Shown here: positions 18,001-26,255 of the stretch, in pieces
How the letters are laid out: each line of letters opens with the position of its first letter
How positions within the stretch are numbered: position 1 is the first letter of the stretch
NCBI RefSeq assembly: GCF_004367585.1
Contig: NZ_CP038015.1
Location: 262,001 to 326,000, forward strand
Length of the DNA: 64,000 nucleotides
Source: Paenisporosarcina antarctica
GTDB taxonomy: Bacteria; Bacillota; Bacilli; Bacillales_A; Planococcaceae
Direction of reading: 5' to 3'
Program-made: the position numbers and the translations under genes
Notes under the pieces: generated by a model
Seen by the model: only the letters and a program-made list of their open reading frames with translations
What the model was told of the DNA's origin: nothing
The model's database searches: none

Positions 18001-18165
18001 CGAGCGATTGCTCAGTTGTAATTATTGGCTGTCACGTTGTAAATCTGGACGGTCACGTTGTAAATATAGACCTTCATGTTGTAAAAATCTCGATCCACGT
18101 TGTAATAGTTGAATTTTGGAAGATAATATCGATTATTATTTAATATTCATTAACTCAACGACTCT
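18001..18165 (+). repeat. 21-bp direct-repeat array, GTTGTAA family, locus B
   Basis: Five GTTGTAA cores start at 18015, 18036, 18057, 18078 and 18099: an exact 21-bp period, with consensus CACGTTGTAA. The leader hairpin GAGC-gatt-GCTC and the tail AATAGTT...GGA...ATATCGATTATT match locus A at 9596-9750. The variable part of each unit differs between loci. Same orientation as locus A. Confidence 0.8.
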
Positions 18166-18334
18166 AAAATGATATTCACTTATCGTAAGTCTCAGCACCA
18201 TTTTAAGCTGCTAATTTCTTGAAAGTAAAAGCATACTTTGATCGAGTTTTCTGGATTTGAATGAATCTTATCCAAAGATTTTTCTTCGAATTAAAAAATG
18301 TTTTTCCAAACGTACTTTTCTTTTAGAAATTCAT

Positions 18335-18365
18335 TTGACATTGACGTAACGTAAAGGTGTACGAT
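18335..18365 (+). promoter_or_regulatory. MerR-type promoter with 19-bp spacer
   Basis: TTGACA (18335) and TACGAT (18360) are 19 bp apart, the long spacing typical of promoters activated by MerR-family regulators; the spacer contains ACGTAACGT. Transcription would start near 18372, which excludes the ATG at 18364 as the start of the regulator. Confidence 0.65.
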
Positions 18366-18387
18366 GAGTTTGTCAGGAGTTGATGAA

Positions 18388-19152
18388 ATGGAATATACGG
18401 TGCAAAAACTAGGGAGGTTAGCTGGCGTTAGTACACGGACGTTACGCTATTATGACGAGATGAATCTTCTTAAGCCTGCGAGAATCAATTCATCGGGCTA
18501 TCGTATTTATGGGCAAACTGAAGTGGATCTATTGCAGCAAATCTTATTTTATAGAGAACTGGGTATGAGTCTCGATCAAATCAAGCAAATTGTGAACAAT
18601 CCATCATTTGATGGTGTAAAGGCACTGAACGCTCATCGCTCACAACTCCTAGACAAACGACAGCAATTAGATAAACTGATTGCCAATGTAGAAAAAACAA
18701 TTTCTTCAACGGAAGGGAGTATCATTATGACGAACAATGAAAAATTTGAAGGCTTTAAACAAAAAATAGTGGATGATAATGAGCAAAAGTATGGAAATGA
18801 AATACGAGACAAATATGGCGATGATGCTGTGGATCAATCTAATGCTAAAGTTCAAGCTATGACACAAGCGCAACATTTAGATGTGAAACAACTAGCGAAA
18901 GACATTACCTCAACTTTGGCTGTGGCATTTAAAACAGGAGACCCAGCGAGTGAACTTGCGCAAAATGTAGCGGAATTGCATAAGCAGTGGCTTATGTTTT
19001 ACTGGAGTGAATATAGCATAGAAGCGCATGAAGCGCTTGCACAAATGTACGTGGATGATGAAAGATTTAAAGCTTATTATGATAAAGAAGTTCCTGGAAC
19101 GGCAGAGTTTTTGCGAGATGCTATTGTTGTTTACACCAATGCATTAAAATAA
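18388..19152 (+). CDS. MerR-family activator with TipAS-type ligand domain
   Basis: 254-residue regulator. Residues 1-70 are a MerR winged helix (YTVQKLGRLAGVSTRTLRYYDEM), then a coiled-coil dimerisation helix, then a C-terminal TipAS-like helical domain from about 115, as in TipA and Mta-type regulators that sense bulky antibiotics. The ATG at 18388 has AGGAG eight bases upstream; the earlier ATG overlaps the -10 box. The promoter's 19-bp spacer implies autoactivation. The erythromycin-esterase-like gene is convergent, so it is not an obvious target. Confidence 0.93.
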   Translation: MEYTVQKLGRLAGVSTRTLRYYDEMNLLKPARINSSGYRIYGQTEVDLLQQILFYRELGMSLDQIKQIVNNPSFDGVKALNAHRSQLLDKRQQLDKLIANVEKTISSTEGSIIMTNNEKFEGFKQKIVDDNEQKYGNEIRDKYGDDAVDQSNAKVQAMTQAQHLDVKQLAKDITSTLAVAFKTGDPASELAQNVAELHKQWLMFYWSEYSIEAHEALAQMYVDDERFKAYYDKEVPGTAEFLRDAIVVYTNALK

Positions 19153-19158
19153 AAATTT

Positions 19159-19194
19159 TTGGTCCAAAGTCTATAGACTACGGACCATTTTTTT
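19159..19194 (+). terminator. Terminator of the MerR gene
   Basis: TGGTCC / GGACCA enclosing AGTCTATAGACT, then seven T. Confidence 0.88.
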
Positions 19195-19216
19195 AGGTTC
19201 CGATAAGTTTTTCTTG

Positions 19217-20470
19217 TTATTCAAGAGGAGAAAGAGCTTTCGTCTGATCTAGGTAAATAAAAGCGTCATAGCGGTTTCCGATTTTGGAAGGAACATAATT
19301 ATATTGTGCTTCATACACAGGGTCGTACACCACGCCAATTGCTCTATGGCCAATCCAGTCAGTAAAGAAATGACGATTTTCATTAGTAAAGATTAACAAC
19401 TTATTAAACGCACCACTCATATGTAAAGAATCCTCCCACGAGCCCTTCAAAGCGGAAGGCACTTCAATCTGTTTATAAGGAACTCCCCATTCTTCTGCTG
19501 CAATGACAGTTCCTCGATGAGTACCAAACCCCACAGTATAGACATCTTTCTTTTTATTCTGTAATCGAACAATCTGACCTACATTCATCATGTCGGATGC
19601 TTCCATATCTGTAGCTGAAGCATCTCCTAGATGGGAGTTGTGTTCCCAAACGATAATCTTTGCTTGTTCTCCGTGGTAATCCATTACTTCATTGATAACT
19701 TCAACCATATGCTTATCTCTAATATTCCAAGACAACTCATCACTTCGAACCGTTGCGCGGTAATAGTTTTCAGCGTTATGTACAACCATGGCATTCACTA
19801 GTAAATCCAAAGTTTCTTCTTGTTCAATTTTACTTTTGTCCTTATTGTGTGCTCGAATGGAAGTCAAGAGTTTTGAAACTGCATCTACACATGCTTGTGA
19901 AATGTTAACAGAGGCCATCGCATAGCTATGAGAATCCCGGTTAAATGGTTTAAAACAACGGAACGCTTTTTTGGCTAACTCTAAATCAGTTCCGTCAGGA
20001 TGTGTTTTTCTTAAATATGTAATCACTTCATCTAAGGATTCCCACAAACTGTATACATCAATTCCATAAAATCCTATTTTGTGATTCGCTTCTTTTTGTT
20101 GGTTGTGCAGCTTTAACCATAAAATAAATTCAGCGATTTCTTCATTCGCCCACATCCATGAAGGCCATCGTTTAAATGTACTTAAAACATCTCGTACATC
20201 TTTCTTCTCTACGTCATAGTCTTTAATAAACCTGTTAATTTGCTGGGTGGATGGCCAATCCCCCTCGATAGCAATAAGCGTAAATCCTTTTTCTTGGATT
20301 AGCTTTTTTGTTAATGCTGCCCGAACTGAATAAAATTCAGAAGTACCGTGGGTAGCTTCTCCTAATAGGACGATTTTAGCTTCCCCAATTGCTTCAATAA
20401 TAGGTTTTAAATCTTCGTCTGTTTCGAATGGAAGGGCATTTCTTTTAATCGATTTTTCAAGAGGATTCAA
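19217..20470 (-). CDS. Erythromycin-esterase-family protein
   Basis: 417-residue hydrolase-like protein of the EreA/EreB superfamily. The catalytic-type motif GEATHGTSEF (Glu38, His41) and the later AIEGDWP and WEHNSHLGD segments are kept, so the active-site residues look intact. True EreA/B open the macrolide lactone ring; most chromosomal relatives in Bacillales have no proven macrolide activity, so resistance should not be assumed. Start ATG at 20470 with AGGAGCG upstream. No partner genes; the next gene upstream has its own terminator. Confidence 0.88.
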   Translation of the reverse strand: MNPLEKSIKRNALPFETDEDLKPIIEAIGEAKIVLLGEATHGTSEFYSVRAALTKKLIQEKGFTLIAIEGDWPSTQQINRFIKDYDVEKKDVRDVLSTFKRWPSWMWANEEIAEFILWLKLHNQQKEANHKIGFYGIDVYSLWESLDEVITYLRKTHPDGTDLELAKKAFRCFKPFNRDSHSYAMASVNISQACVDAVSKLLTSIRAHNKDKSKIEQEETLDLLVNAMVVHNAENYYRATVRSDELSWNIRDKHMVEVINEVMDYHGEQAKIIVWEHNSHLGDASATDMEASDMMNVGQIVRLQNKKKDVYTVGFGTHRGTVIAAEEWGVPYKQIEVPSALKGSWEDSLHMSGAFNKLLIFTNENRHFFTDWIGHRAIGVVYDPVYEAQYNYVPSKIGNRYDAFIYLDQTKALSPLE

Positions 20471-20612
20471 TATAAACGCTCCTTTTCATCTAAGTATTAG
20501 TCTAAAGAAAATATTTCAGTCATACTTCATAAGAACTTACATGAATACAAGGAATGAAACCATTTTTCTGTAAGCATACACGAGATATAACTAGCAGCAA
20601 AACATATTAACA

Positions 20613-20650
20613 AAAAAAATGGCCATAAGTCAGTAGACTAAAGGCCATTC
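20613..20650 (-). terminator. Terminator of the asparagine synthase gene
   Basis: On the minus strand, ATGGCC(TTTAG...)GGCCAT followed by eight T. Confidence 0.88.
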
Positions 20651-20654
20651 CGTC

Positions 20655-22502
20655 TTATTCAATTATTTGTATACGTGTGTCTTTAAACCAAACATGCATT
20701 TGTGCTAAGTGCGCGAGTAACTGCGGACCTGACATTAGCTGTCCGAACCATGGTACTTTGAATGCGGATCCTTTAGAATCAACTAGTTCGTTTAGTCGGT
20801 TACGATCAAAAAGCTCATGTAGAATTGAATTCTTGTCTTTCAGAATTTCTTTTAGCCAGTATTGAACACGGTCAGTGTAATAAGGGTTATGTGTTTTCGG
20901 ATAAGGACTCTTTTTACGATAAAGCACTTCGTCAGGCAACATGCCATCTAATGCTTTACGTAAAATGCCTTTTTCCCGATTTCCAGCCATCTTCATATCC
21001 CATGGAATGTTCCAAGCGTATTCGACGAGGCGATGATCGGCAAACGGCACTCGAACTTCAAGGCTAGCTCCCATACTCATGCGATCTTTTCGATCAAGCA
21101 GGGTCGTCATAAACCACACTATGTTTAAATAAAACATCTCTCTTCGTTTGGCGTCTATGCTACTTTCTCCATCAAGTCTAGGGGTTTCGGCTACAGTTTC
21201 GTCATATGCTTGTCGAGCGTAGGCTTCAAGATTTAGTTTTTGACGCCAATCATCTTTTAACAATGATACACGCTCATTCGTTGACCGCATCCAAGGAAAT
21301 CCAGTACCGTTTAAATCTTTGACGTTGTGGAACCACGGATAACCTCCAAAAATTTCATCGGCACATTCTCCTGACAACCCGACTGTGAAATCTTGTTTTA
21401 TTTCCCGGCAAAACCACAGTAAAGAAGAATCAACATCCGCCATTCCTGGTAAGTCACGGACATGAACAGCTTCAGTCAAATCATTGATTAACTGGTCTTG
21501 GGTAATGATAGAAGAATGGTGAACGGTACCGAATGTATCCACTATTTTATCGATATAAGTACTATCTGCATTTGGTTGGAACTCATTCGCTTTAAAAAAT
21601 TTAGCGTTGTCTTCGTAGTCAATGGAATACGTATGGAGTGGATCTTTTCCATCTAACTTATAACGATTGGCAGCGATAGCGGTAATGGCGCTGGAGTCAA
21701 GGCCACCTGATAAAAATGTGCAAAGTGGAACGTCGGATACGAGTTGTCGTTCCACTGCATCAGTTACGAGGAATCGAACTTTCTCTGCAGTTTCATCGAG
21801 AGAATCTGTATGCACTTCACTTTTAACATTCCAGTAGCGCCAAATTCGCAGACCTAGTCGAGAAATAGTTAAAGCGTGAGCAGGGCGTAGTTCATGTATT
21901 CCGTGGAAAACTCCTGAACCAGGCTTTCTAGATGGACCAACAGCTAATACTTCAGCCAAGCCTTCGCGCGAAAGCTGAGGTTTTACATCGGGATGTGCAA
22001 GAAGGGACTTTATTTCTGAACCAAAAAGAAATCCTCCATTATTTTCACTATAAAACAATGGTTTGACCCCAAGACGGTCACGTGCAATAAAAACTTTCTG
22101 GTCTTTTTCATCCCAAATGGCAAAGGCAAAAATCCCATTAAAATACTCAACGCATTGTTCTTTCCACTCGATATACGAAGTCAATAATACTTCCGTATCG
22201 GAATGTCCTGAAAAAGTATAGCCTTTTCTTAGCAGTTCTTTCCGAAGATCTTCCGTATTATATAATTCGCCGTTGTAGCTAAGTGTATACCGATTGTCAT
22301 GATGAACTTTTGACATCGGCTGTTTGCCACCTATAGGATCGACAACTGTCAATCGTCGGTGACCAAAAACTGCATGTGTATTTAACCACACATTCTCATC
22401 ATCAGGTCCACGCTTAGACAGCGTCTTCGTCATTTTCTCAACGACAGATGCTTGCGTACGTAAATCTCGGTTAAAATGAACCCAACCTGTAATCCCACAC
22501 AT
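20655..22502 (-). CDS. asnO: Asparagine synthase (glutamine-hydrolysing), AsnO-like
   Basis: Makes asparagine from aspartate, ATP and glutamine. 615 residues: an N-terminal class II glutamine amidotransferase with catalytic Cys2 (MCGITGW) and an asparagine synthase domain with the PP-loop FLSGGLDSSAITA near 265. The length and N-terminal style match the sporulation-linked AsnO of B. subtilis (614 residues) more than AsnB; that orthology is inference. Upstream spacing and a dedicated terminator indicate a single-gene transcript. Confidence 0.92.
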   Translation of the reverse strand: MCGITGWVHFNRDLRTQASVVEKMTKTLSKRGPDDENVWLNTHAVFGHRRLTVVDPIGGKQPMSKVHHDNRYTLSYNGELYNTEDLRKELLRKGYTFSGHSDTEVLLTSYIEWKEQCVEYFNGIFAFAIWDEKDQKVFIARDRLGVKPLFYSENNGGFLFGSEIKSLLAHPDVKPQLSREGLAEVLAVGPSRKPGSGVFHGIHELRPAHALTISRLGLRIWRYWNVKSEVHTDSLDETAEKVRFLVTDAVERQLVSDVPLCTFLSGGLDSSAITAIAANRYKLDGKDPLHTYSIDYEDNAKFFKANEFQPNADSTYIDKIVDTFGTVHHSSIITQDQLINDLTEAVHVRDLPGMADVDSSLLWFCREIKQDFTVGLSGECADEIFGGYPWFHNVKDLNGTGFPWMRSTNERVSLLKDDWRQKLNLEAYARQAYDETVAETPRLDGESSIDAKRREMFYLNIVWFMTTLLDRKDRMSMGASLEVRVPFADHRLVEYAWNIPWDMKMAGNREKGILRKALDGMLPDEVLYRKKSPYPKTHNPYYTDRVQYWLKEILKDKNSILHELFDRNRLNELVDSKGSAFKVPWFGQLMSGPQLLAHLAQMHVWFKDTRIQIIE

Positions 22503-22649
22503 TGTTCTTCATCCCTTCTACCTTCAAGGCTTAATTAATTGCATCTCCCTAGCCTATGCAAAATAATTAATATTGCTCACGAGATAGGAAATGAAACCAA
22601 CTCTGTCGAAGCATTTGGATAAAGACAGTGGATAGAAAGGGGGATATGT

Positions 22650-23013
22650 ATGAAAATATTTTCTGCTTACAACTGGGTGGAATATTGCATACGTTGTTCC
22701 ATACGCATTATTCAAGGCAAGCCTAATTTTCAAGAGAGTTTTGAGATTATTAGAGTTTGAAGAAAGTCAAAGGGTTGGATATGCTCTTTAAAAAAGATGT
22801 GGAGGAGTTTGTCGCTGCGTGGGAAAGTAGTTTGGAAAATGAACTTTTGCAAGAGACCAAACAAGATGCAGCATAGAAACCCTCAGATGGGGGGAGATAA
22901 TGCGCCACGTCATCGCACATGAAATCCATCATGTCGGTCAAATGTCTGTGTGGGCTAGGGAAATTGGGAAATAACCCGTCTCAGCAAATCTAATAAGAAG
23001 AGGACTGACTTAG
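22650..23013 (+). pseudogene. DinB-family protein, degraded
   Basis: Fragments of one DinB/YfiT-superfamily protein in shifting frames: MKIFSAYNWVEYC near 22650 and GKPNFQESFEI, then LFKKDVEEFVAAWESSLENELL in another frame, then WGEIMRHVIAHEIHHVGQM and SVWAREIGK up to a TAA at 22972, after which the same frame continues PVSANLIRRGLT to a second stop. The order matches intact family members, and the metal-site AHEIHH is still readable. At least two frameshifts, a deletion near the N-terminus and one internal stop make it non-functional. GAAAGGGGG still precedes the first ATG. Confidence 0.85.
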
Positions 23014-23060
23014 GTTTGGGGGAGTTAGTTAATTACTGTCTCAAATTATGAAGTAAAAAT

Positions 23061-23107
23061 AAGGATGTACAACTAAGTTAATAGTAACTTAGTTGTGCAT
23101 CCTTTTA
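23061..23107. terminator. Strong bidirectional hairpin
   Basis: AAGGATGTACAACTAAGTTA and its complement (one mismatch) form a 20-bp stem with a 4-base loop, then TTTTATT. It ends the DinB relic on the plus strand and may also stop the minus-strand cluster. Confidence 0.85.
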
Positions 23108-23162
23108 TTAGCCAAGAAATGATAAGTTTTTTTTAGCAATACGGTGCCTTTCGCTTTTCTTA

Positions 23163-23363
23163 TTAGGATGCATCCATTTCGGCAATGGCCTCAATAAAAG
23201 CTTGAAAAGAAACAGTGCCGAAATGGTTCGGATCTCCTTTGAAGAATTGTTCAAGCATATCTTGTTTTGCGCAGGAAGCTGAGCATTCTTTTGCGCGCAT
23301 AATTAAATTAAGATAGGCGACAAAATAAGATTTAGACAAATTACCACCGTGGTTTACCACCAT
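23163..23363 (-). CDS. Small Cys-containing protein in the flavoprotein operon
   Basis: 66 residues, soluble, with a CSASC motif (Cys27, Cys31) and a C-terminal segment GDPNHFGTVSFQAFIEAI that superficially resembles an EF-hand loop but lacks acidic residues at positions 5 and 12. GGAGGG precedes the ATG at 23363. It starts 25 bases after the flavoprotein stop, so it is the second gene of that operon. I do not recognise a family; the thiols match the cysteine-rich character of its neighbours. Confidence 0.72.
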   Translation of the reverse strand: MVVNHGGNLSKSYFVAYLNLIMRAKECSASCAKQDMLEQFFKGDPNHFGTVSFQAFIEAIAEMDAS

Positions 23364-23388
23364 TTTTCTCCCTCCATATCTTTTATCT

Positions 23389-24717
23389 TTAACAACAAGA
23401 ATTTTTTGTAAGCAAGTTCGTACTACAGACGCCCGTTTCTGGTAAATCTAATTCTACGCGTTTAGCTGCTTCTAAATCTCCTGTTAAGTGAGCGACAACT
23501 GACCTTACTTGCTCATAACCTGTGGCCATTAAAAAGGTTGGAGCGCGTCCATAACTCTTCATACCTACGATGTAAAAGTTCTTTTCAGGTTGACGAAGTT
23601 CAGTTTCTCCATGAGGTCGGACAGTGCCGCAACTGTGTAAGTTCGGATCAATAAGTGGCGCAAGTTTAGAAATACTTTCAGTTGCAGAATCAATGTCTAA
23701 TCGAATTTCTCGTAAAAAATTAAAATCGGGACGAGACCCAGTATTCGCGATAATTTCATCAATATGGTGAATCGTAGTTCCTTCACCTTTCGTGGTTCCA
23801 TGAATGGTTAAAGAGTTACCTTCATCAATCACTTGATGTATTAGAAAAGGGGTATGAGTGGAAATTCTCCCATTATCAACTAATTGGTGTATACGAGATC
23901 CTAATTGACCTCTAGCTGGAAGTGCATCTAAAGCTTCTCCGCCATATGCATCTTCCACACGGTTTTTGCGAAGAATCCACACGATTTCGGTCCCTTCCAG
24001 AGTGGCTAATTCTAAAATAGTATTGATTGCAGAGTGACCGCCACCTACTACTGCAACTCGCTTATGTTCAAATTTAGAACGAGATTCTCCCGTTATATCA
24101 GGAATGCCATACGTTATTTTAGATGCAAGTAATTTCTCTTGTTTTGTCCAGACATTGTCCGCATTAACAGGATTCGGTTGACCCCAAGTTCCAGTGGCAT
24201 CTATGATTGCTCTAGCTTCAATTCTTTCAGTTTGACCTTCTTTTTCTACATACAAAACAAACGACTGTTCATCTCGTTTCGCATTCTTCATCTTATCTAA
24301 TCCATTTTTGCTAATGGCCATAACTGTTGAATCTAATTTAATAAACGGTTTAATTTGAGGCAGATTGGCTAATGGGATTAAATAATCCTCAACGATATTT
24401 TTTCCGTATGGCAAACGTTTCATAACGGGTGCTAGCCAACCGTTCTCTTGTAAAAGTTGCATAGCTACTTTATCAATATTGAACTGCCACGATGAGAATA
24501 AACGTACATGTCCCCAAGTCAAAATATTATTTCCTACACTAGGACCAGACTCAATAAGTAGAAACTTTTCATTTTTAGCTACTAAATGTGCTGCTGCAGC
24601 CAAGCCAACTGGACCTGCTCCGATAATTGCGATTGGCATAGTGGATAATTCACTATTATTTGAGGGTACTTCAGAATACTTTGATAGGATGTTAAAGTTC
24701 ATTTTGTCTTTCGTCAT
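23389..24717 (-). CDS. FAD/NAD(P)-dependent flavoprotein oxidoreductase, ArsO-like
   Basis: 442-residue flavoprotein with an N-terminal FAD site IIGAGPVGLAAAAHL, the stretch HVRLFSSWQFNID, a second nucleotide site AVVGGGHSAINTILEL and a C-terminal MATGYEQVRSVVAHL. It resembles the putative flavin monooxygenases (ArsO) seen in some ars clusters, but the reaction is unproven. The C-terminus ends with GVCSTN...NSCC, an unusual vicinal cysteine pair. Start ATG 24717 with AGAGGA upstream. A MarR operator candidate (24741-24753) lies just before it; MarR and an acetyltransferase gene with the same operator follow. Confidence 0.82.
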   Translation of the reverse strand: MTKDKMNFNILSKYSEVPSNNSELSTMPIAIIGAGPVGLAAAAHLVAKNEKFLLIESGPSVGNNILTWGHVRLFSSWQFNIDKVAMQLLQENGWLAPVMKRLPYGKNIVEDYLIPLANLPQIKPFIKLDSTVMAISKNGLDKMKNAKRDEQSFVLYVEKEGQTERIEARAIIDATGTWGQPNPVNADNVWTKQEKLLASKITYGIPDITGESRSKFEHKRVAVVGGGHSAINTILELATLEGTEIVWILRKNRVEDAYGGEALDALPARGQLGSRIHQLVDNGRISTHTPFLIHQVIDEGNSLTIHGTTKGEGTTIHHIDEIIANTGSRPDFNFLREIRLDIDSATESISKLAPLIDPNLHSCGTVRPHGETELRQPEKNFYIVGMKSYGRAPTFLMATGYEQVRSVVAHLTGDLEAAKRVELDLPETGVCSTNLLTKNSCC

Positions 24718-24740
24718 GTGGATTCCTCTTTTCTTTATAA

Positions 24741-24753
24741 TTGTAAAATGCAA
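24741..24753. promoter_or_regulatory. Operator copy 1 (flavoprotein promoter)
   Basis: TTGTAAAATGCAA followed by GTATTA; nearly the same as TTGCAAAATGCAACTATTA at 25270. Lies 24 bases upstream of the flavoprotein start. Confidence 0.6.
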
Positions 24754-24786
24754 GTATTAACTAAGTATAAGCAAGATTTCTCTTGC

Positions 24787-25233
24787 TTAGATTAATGGTG
24801 TGCAGCAAACACTTGATTTCGACATGGCATTATTTAATAGCTTAATCGATCTTAAAACGGTTTCTTGTTCAAATTCATTCATATGTGAGAAGATTTCATC
24901 TAAATATGCGTTCATTGATGATTCTACTGATAGTGCTATTTTATGTCCTTCGTCTGTTAAAGATAAAATATAAAAGCGTTTATCATCTGAAGAGGGAGAC
25001 TTTGCAACAAGTTGCATCTTTATTAACGTTTGTATTTGGCGACTAAATGTCGTGACATCAATCGCTAAAATGTCTGCGATTTGTTGCATCGATGGACTAT
25101 GTTGTTTATCTATTTCATATAGAATATGACTATGCACGGTTGTAATATCGATGTTCCCACCTGCACAACAGTTTTTATTTAATATACCGAAGCGGCGAGT
25201 TAAAATTTGAAAAAGCTCACGTTTGTTATCCAT
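24787..25233 (-). CDS. MarR-family regulator with two vicinal cysteine pairs
   Basis: 148-residue winged-helix regulator. The DNA-binding part is SMQQIADILAIDVTTFSRQI with the wing SSDDKRFYILSLT. Two vicinal cysteine pairs are placed at the ends: Cys22-Cys23 (NKNCCAGG) and Cys143-Cys144 (SVCCTPLI). In MarR dimers the N- and C-terminal helices pack together, so the pairs could form one thiol site for As(III), another soft metal, or disulfide sensing; this is inference. AGAGGTG precedes the ATG. The perfect dyad at 25270-25282 lies in its divergent promoter. Confidence 0.9.
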   Translation of the reverse strand: MDNKRELFQILTRRFGILNKNCCAGGNIDITTVHSHILYEIDKQHSPSMQQIADILAIDVTTFSRQIQTLIKMQLVAKSPSSDDKRFYILSLTDEGHKIALSVESSMNAYLDEIFSHMNEFEQETVLRSIKLLNNAMSKSSVCCTPLI

Positions 25234-25269
25234 GTTGTCACCTCTTTAAATTAATTATATGTCATTCAT

Positions 25270-25282
25270 TTGCAAAATGCAA
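25270..25282. promoter_or_regulatory. Operator copy 2 (marR/GNAT divergent promoter)
   Basis: Perfect dyad TTGCA-AAA-TGCAA between the divergent MarR and acetyltransferase genes. The near copy at 24741 indicates one regulon of flavoprotein operon, MarR and GNAT. Confidence 0.65.
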
Positions 25283-25321
25283 CTATTATGTTAAAGTTAA
25301 TTTAAAATAAGGAGTGTTCAT

Positions 25322-25822
25322 ATGAAATTTATAATTCGTCAAATGCTTCCATCAGATTGGGGTCAAGTTAAAGAAATTTACGAAGAGGGTATCAAAACGA
25401 AAAACGCGACTTTTGAAACAATGGCACCATCGTATGAAAAATGGATGGGATCAGCACACCCAGGTTGTCATTTAATTGTAGAAGAAGATTTTCAAGTGTT
25501 GGCATGGGCAAAAGTACTTTATACATCATCCCGTCCAGTGTATGCCGGTGTGGGAGAAGTCAGTATTTACGTCCATCCAAAAGCAAAAGGAAGAGGAATT
25601 GGAAAACAGCTTTTACTCGAGCTAATCCGAGTTTCTGAGCAACATGGATTTTGGACATTAAAAGCAGTCATCTTTCCTGAAAACGAAGCGAGTATTCGGT
25701 TACATAAAAAGTGTGGATTTCGAGTCGTGGGAAAACATGAGAAGATGGGAGAACTGGATGGTGTATGGCGAGATAATATAGTATTGGAAAAAAGAAGTGA
25801 TGAAGTAGGAATTGATAAATAA
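25322..25822 (+). CDS. GNAT acetyltransferase, phosphinothricin/ArsN-like
   Basis: 166-residue acetyltransferase of the PAT branch: N-terminal IRQMLPSDWGQVKEIYEEGI, the VSIYVHPKAKGRGIGKQLL acetyl-CoA loop, and the C-terminal HKKCGFRVVG with MGELDGVWRDNIVLE, which is typical of PAT proteins. PAT relatives acetylate phosphinothricin, methionine sulfoximine or, as ArsN1, the arsenical antibiotic arsinothricin. The divergent cysteine-rich MarR and ArsO-like neighbour make an arsenic link plausible but unproven. AAGGAG lies before the ATG. Confidence 0.88.
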   Translation: MKFIIRQMLPSDWGQVKEIYEEGIKTKNATFETMAPSYEKWMGSAHPGCHLIVEEDFQVLAWAKVLYTSSRPVYAGVGEVSIYVHPKAKGRGIGKQLLLELIRVSEQHGFWTLKAVIFPENEASIRLHKKCGFRVVGKHEKMGELDGVWRDNIVLEKRSDEVGIDK

Positions 25823-25835
25823 GTTAGTGTCTGTA

Positions 25836-25877
25836 AAAGAAAAAGTCACACAAGCATTCTCAAAGTACTTGTGTGAC
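25836..25877 (-). terminator. Terminator between GNAT and tautomerase genes
   Basis: GTCACACAAG / CTTGTGTGAC stem; on the minus strand followed by TTTTTCTTTT, so it mainly serves the tautomerase gene. Confidence 0.85.
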
Positions 25878-25893
25878 ATGTTCAGCACTTTCA

Positions 25894-26097
25894 TTATTTA
25901 CCTAGGTGACGTCTCTCGGTTACCGATTGACCACCAATTCCCCAATTGTCAGTATTTACTTCATCAATAACAACAACAGTTGTTTCAGGATTTTTGTCTA
26001 AAACATCCACTAATAGCTGTGTGACGCCTTTAATAAGTTCTGCCTTTTTCTCTGGAGTTACATGTTCACTTGTAATTTTAATGTTTACGTAAGGCAT
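25894..26097 (-). CDS. 4-oxalocrotonate tautomerase-family protein
   Basis: 67 residues once the start is set at the fourth possible Met, giving MPYVNIKITSEHVTPEKK. After Met removal Pro1 is N-terminal, as needed for the catalytic base of this family; a GAGGAG site eight bases upstream agrees. The C-terminal GGQSVTERRHLGK is family-like. Substrate unknown; B. subtilis relatives (YwhB/YolI type) are small oligomers. Single-gene unit with its own terminator. Confidence 0.9.
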   Translation of the reverse strand: MPYVNIKITSEHVTPEKKAELIKGVTQLLVDVLDKNPETTVVVIDEVNTDNWGIGGQSVTERRHLGK

Positions 26098-26255
26098 TTT
26101 CATCACTCCTCGCTATTCTTACATGTAGAATTCATGATTTTCAAGTTATAATCTTTTGCTTCAAGCGGCAACCATCGTGCGCTTTTACGGGGGCAGAAAG
26201 GCGCAATTTTCGCTTTCCATCTTCGGTGCAAGTTAAGAAGACGTTTGAGCTTTGC

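Noticed and set aside
19217-20470. Acquired macrolide-resistance gene
   Set aside because: Chromosomal setting, composition like neighbours, no mobile element; family membership alone does not show resistance.
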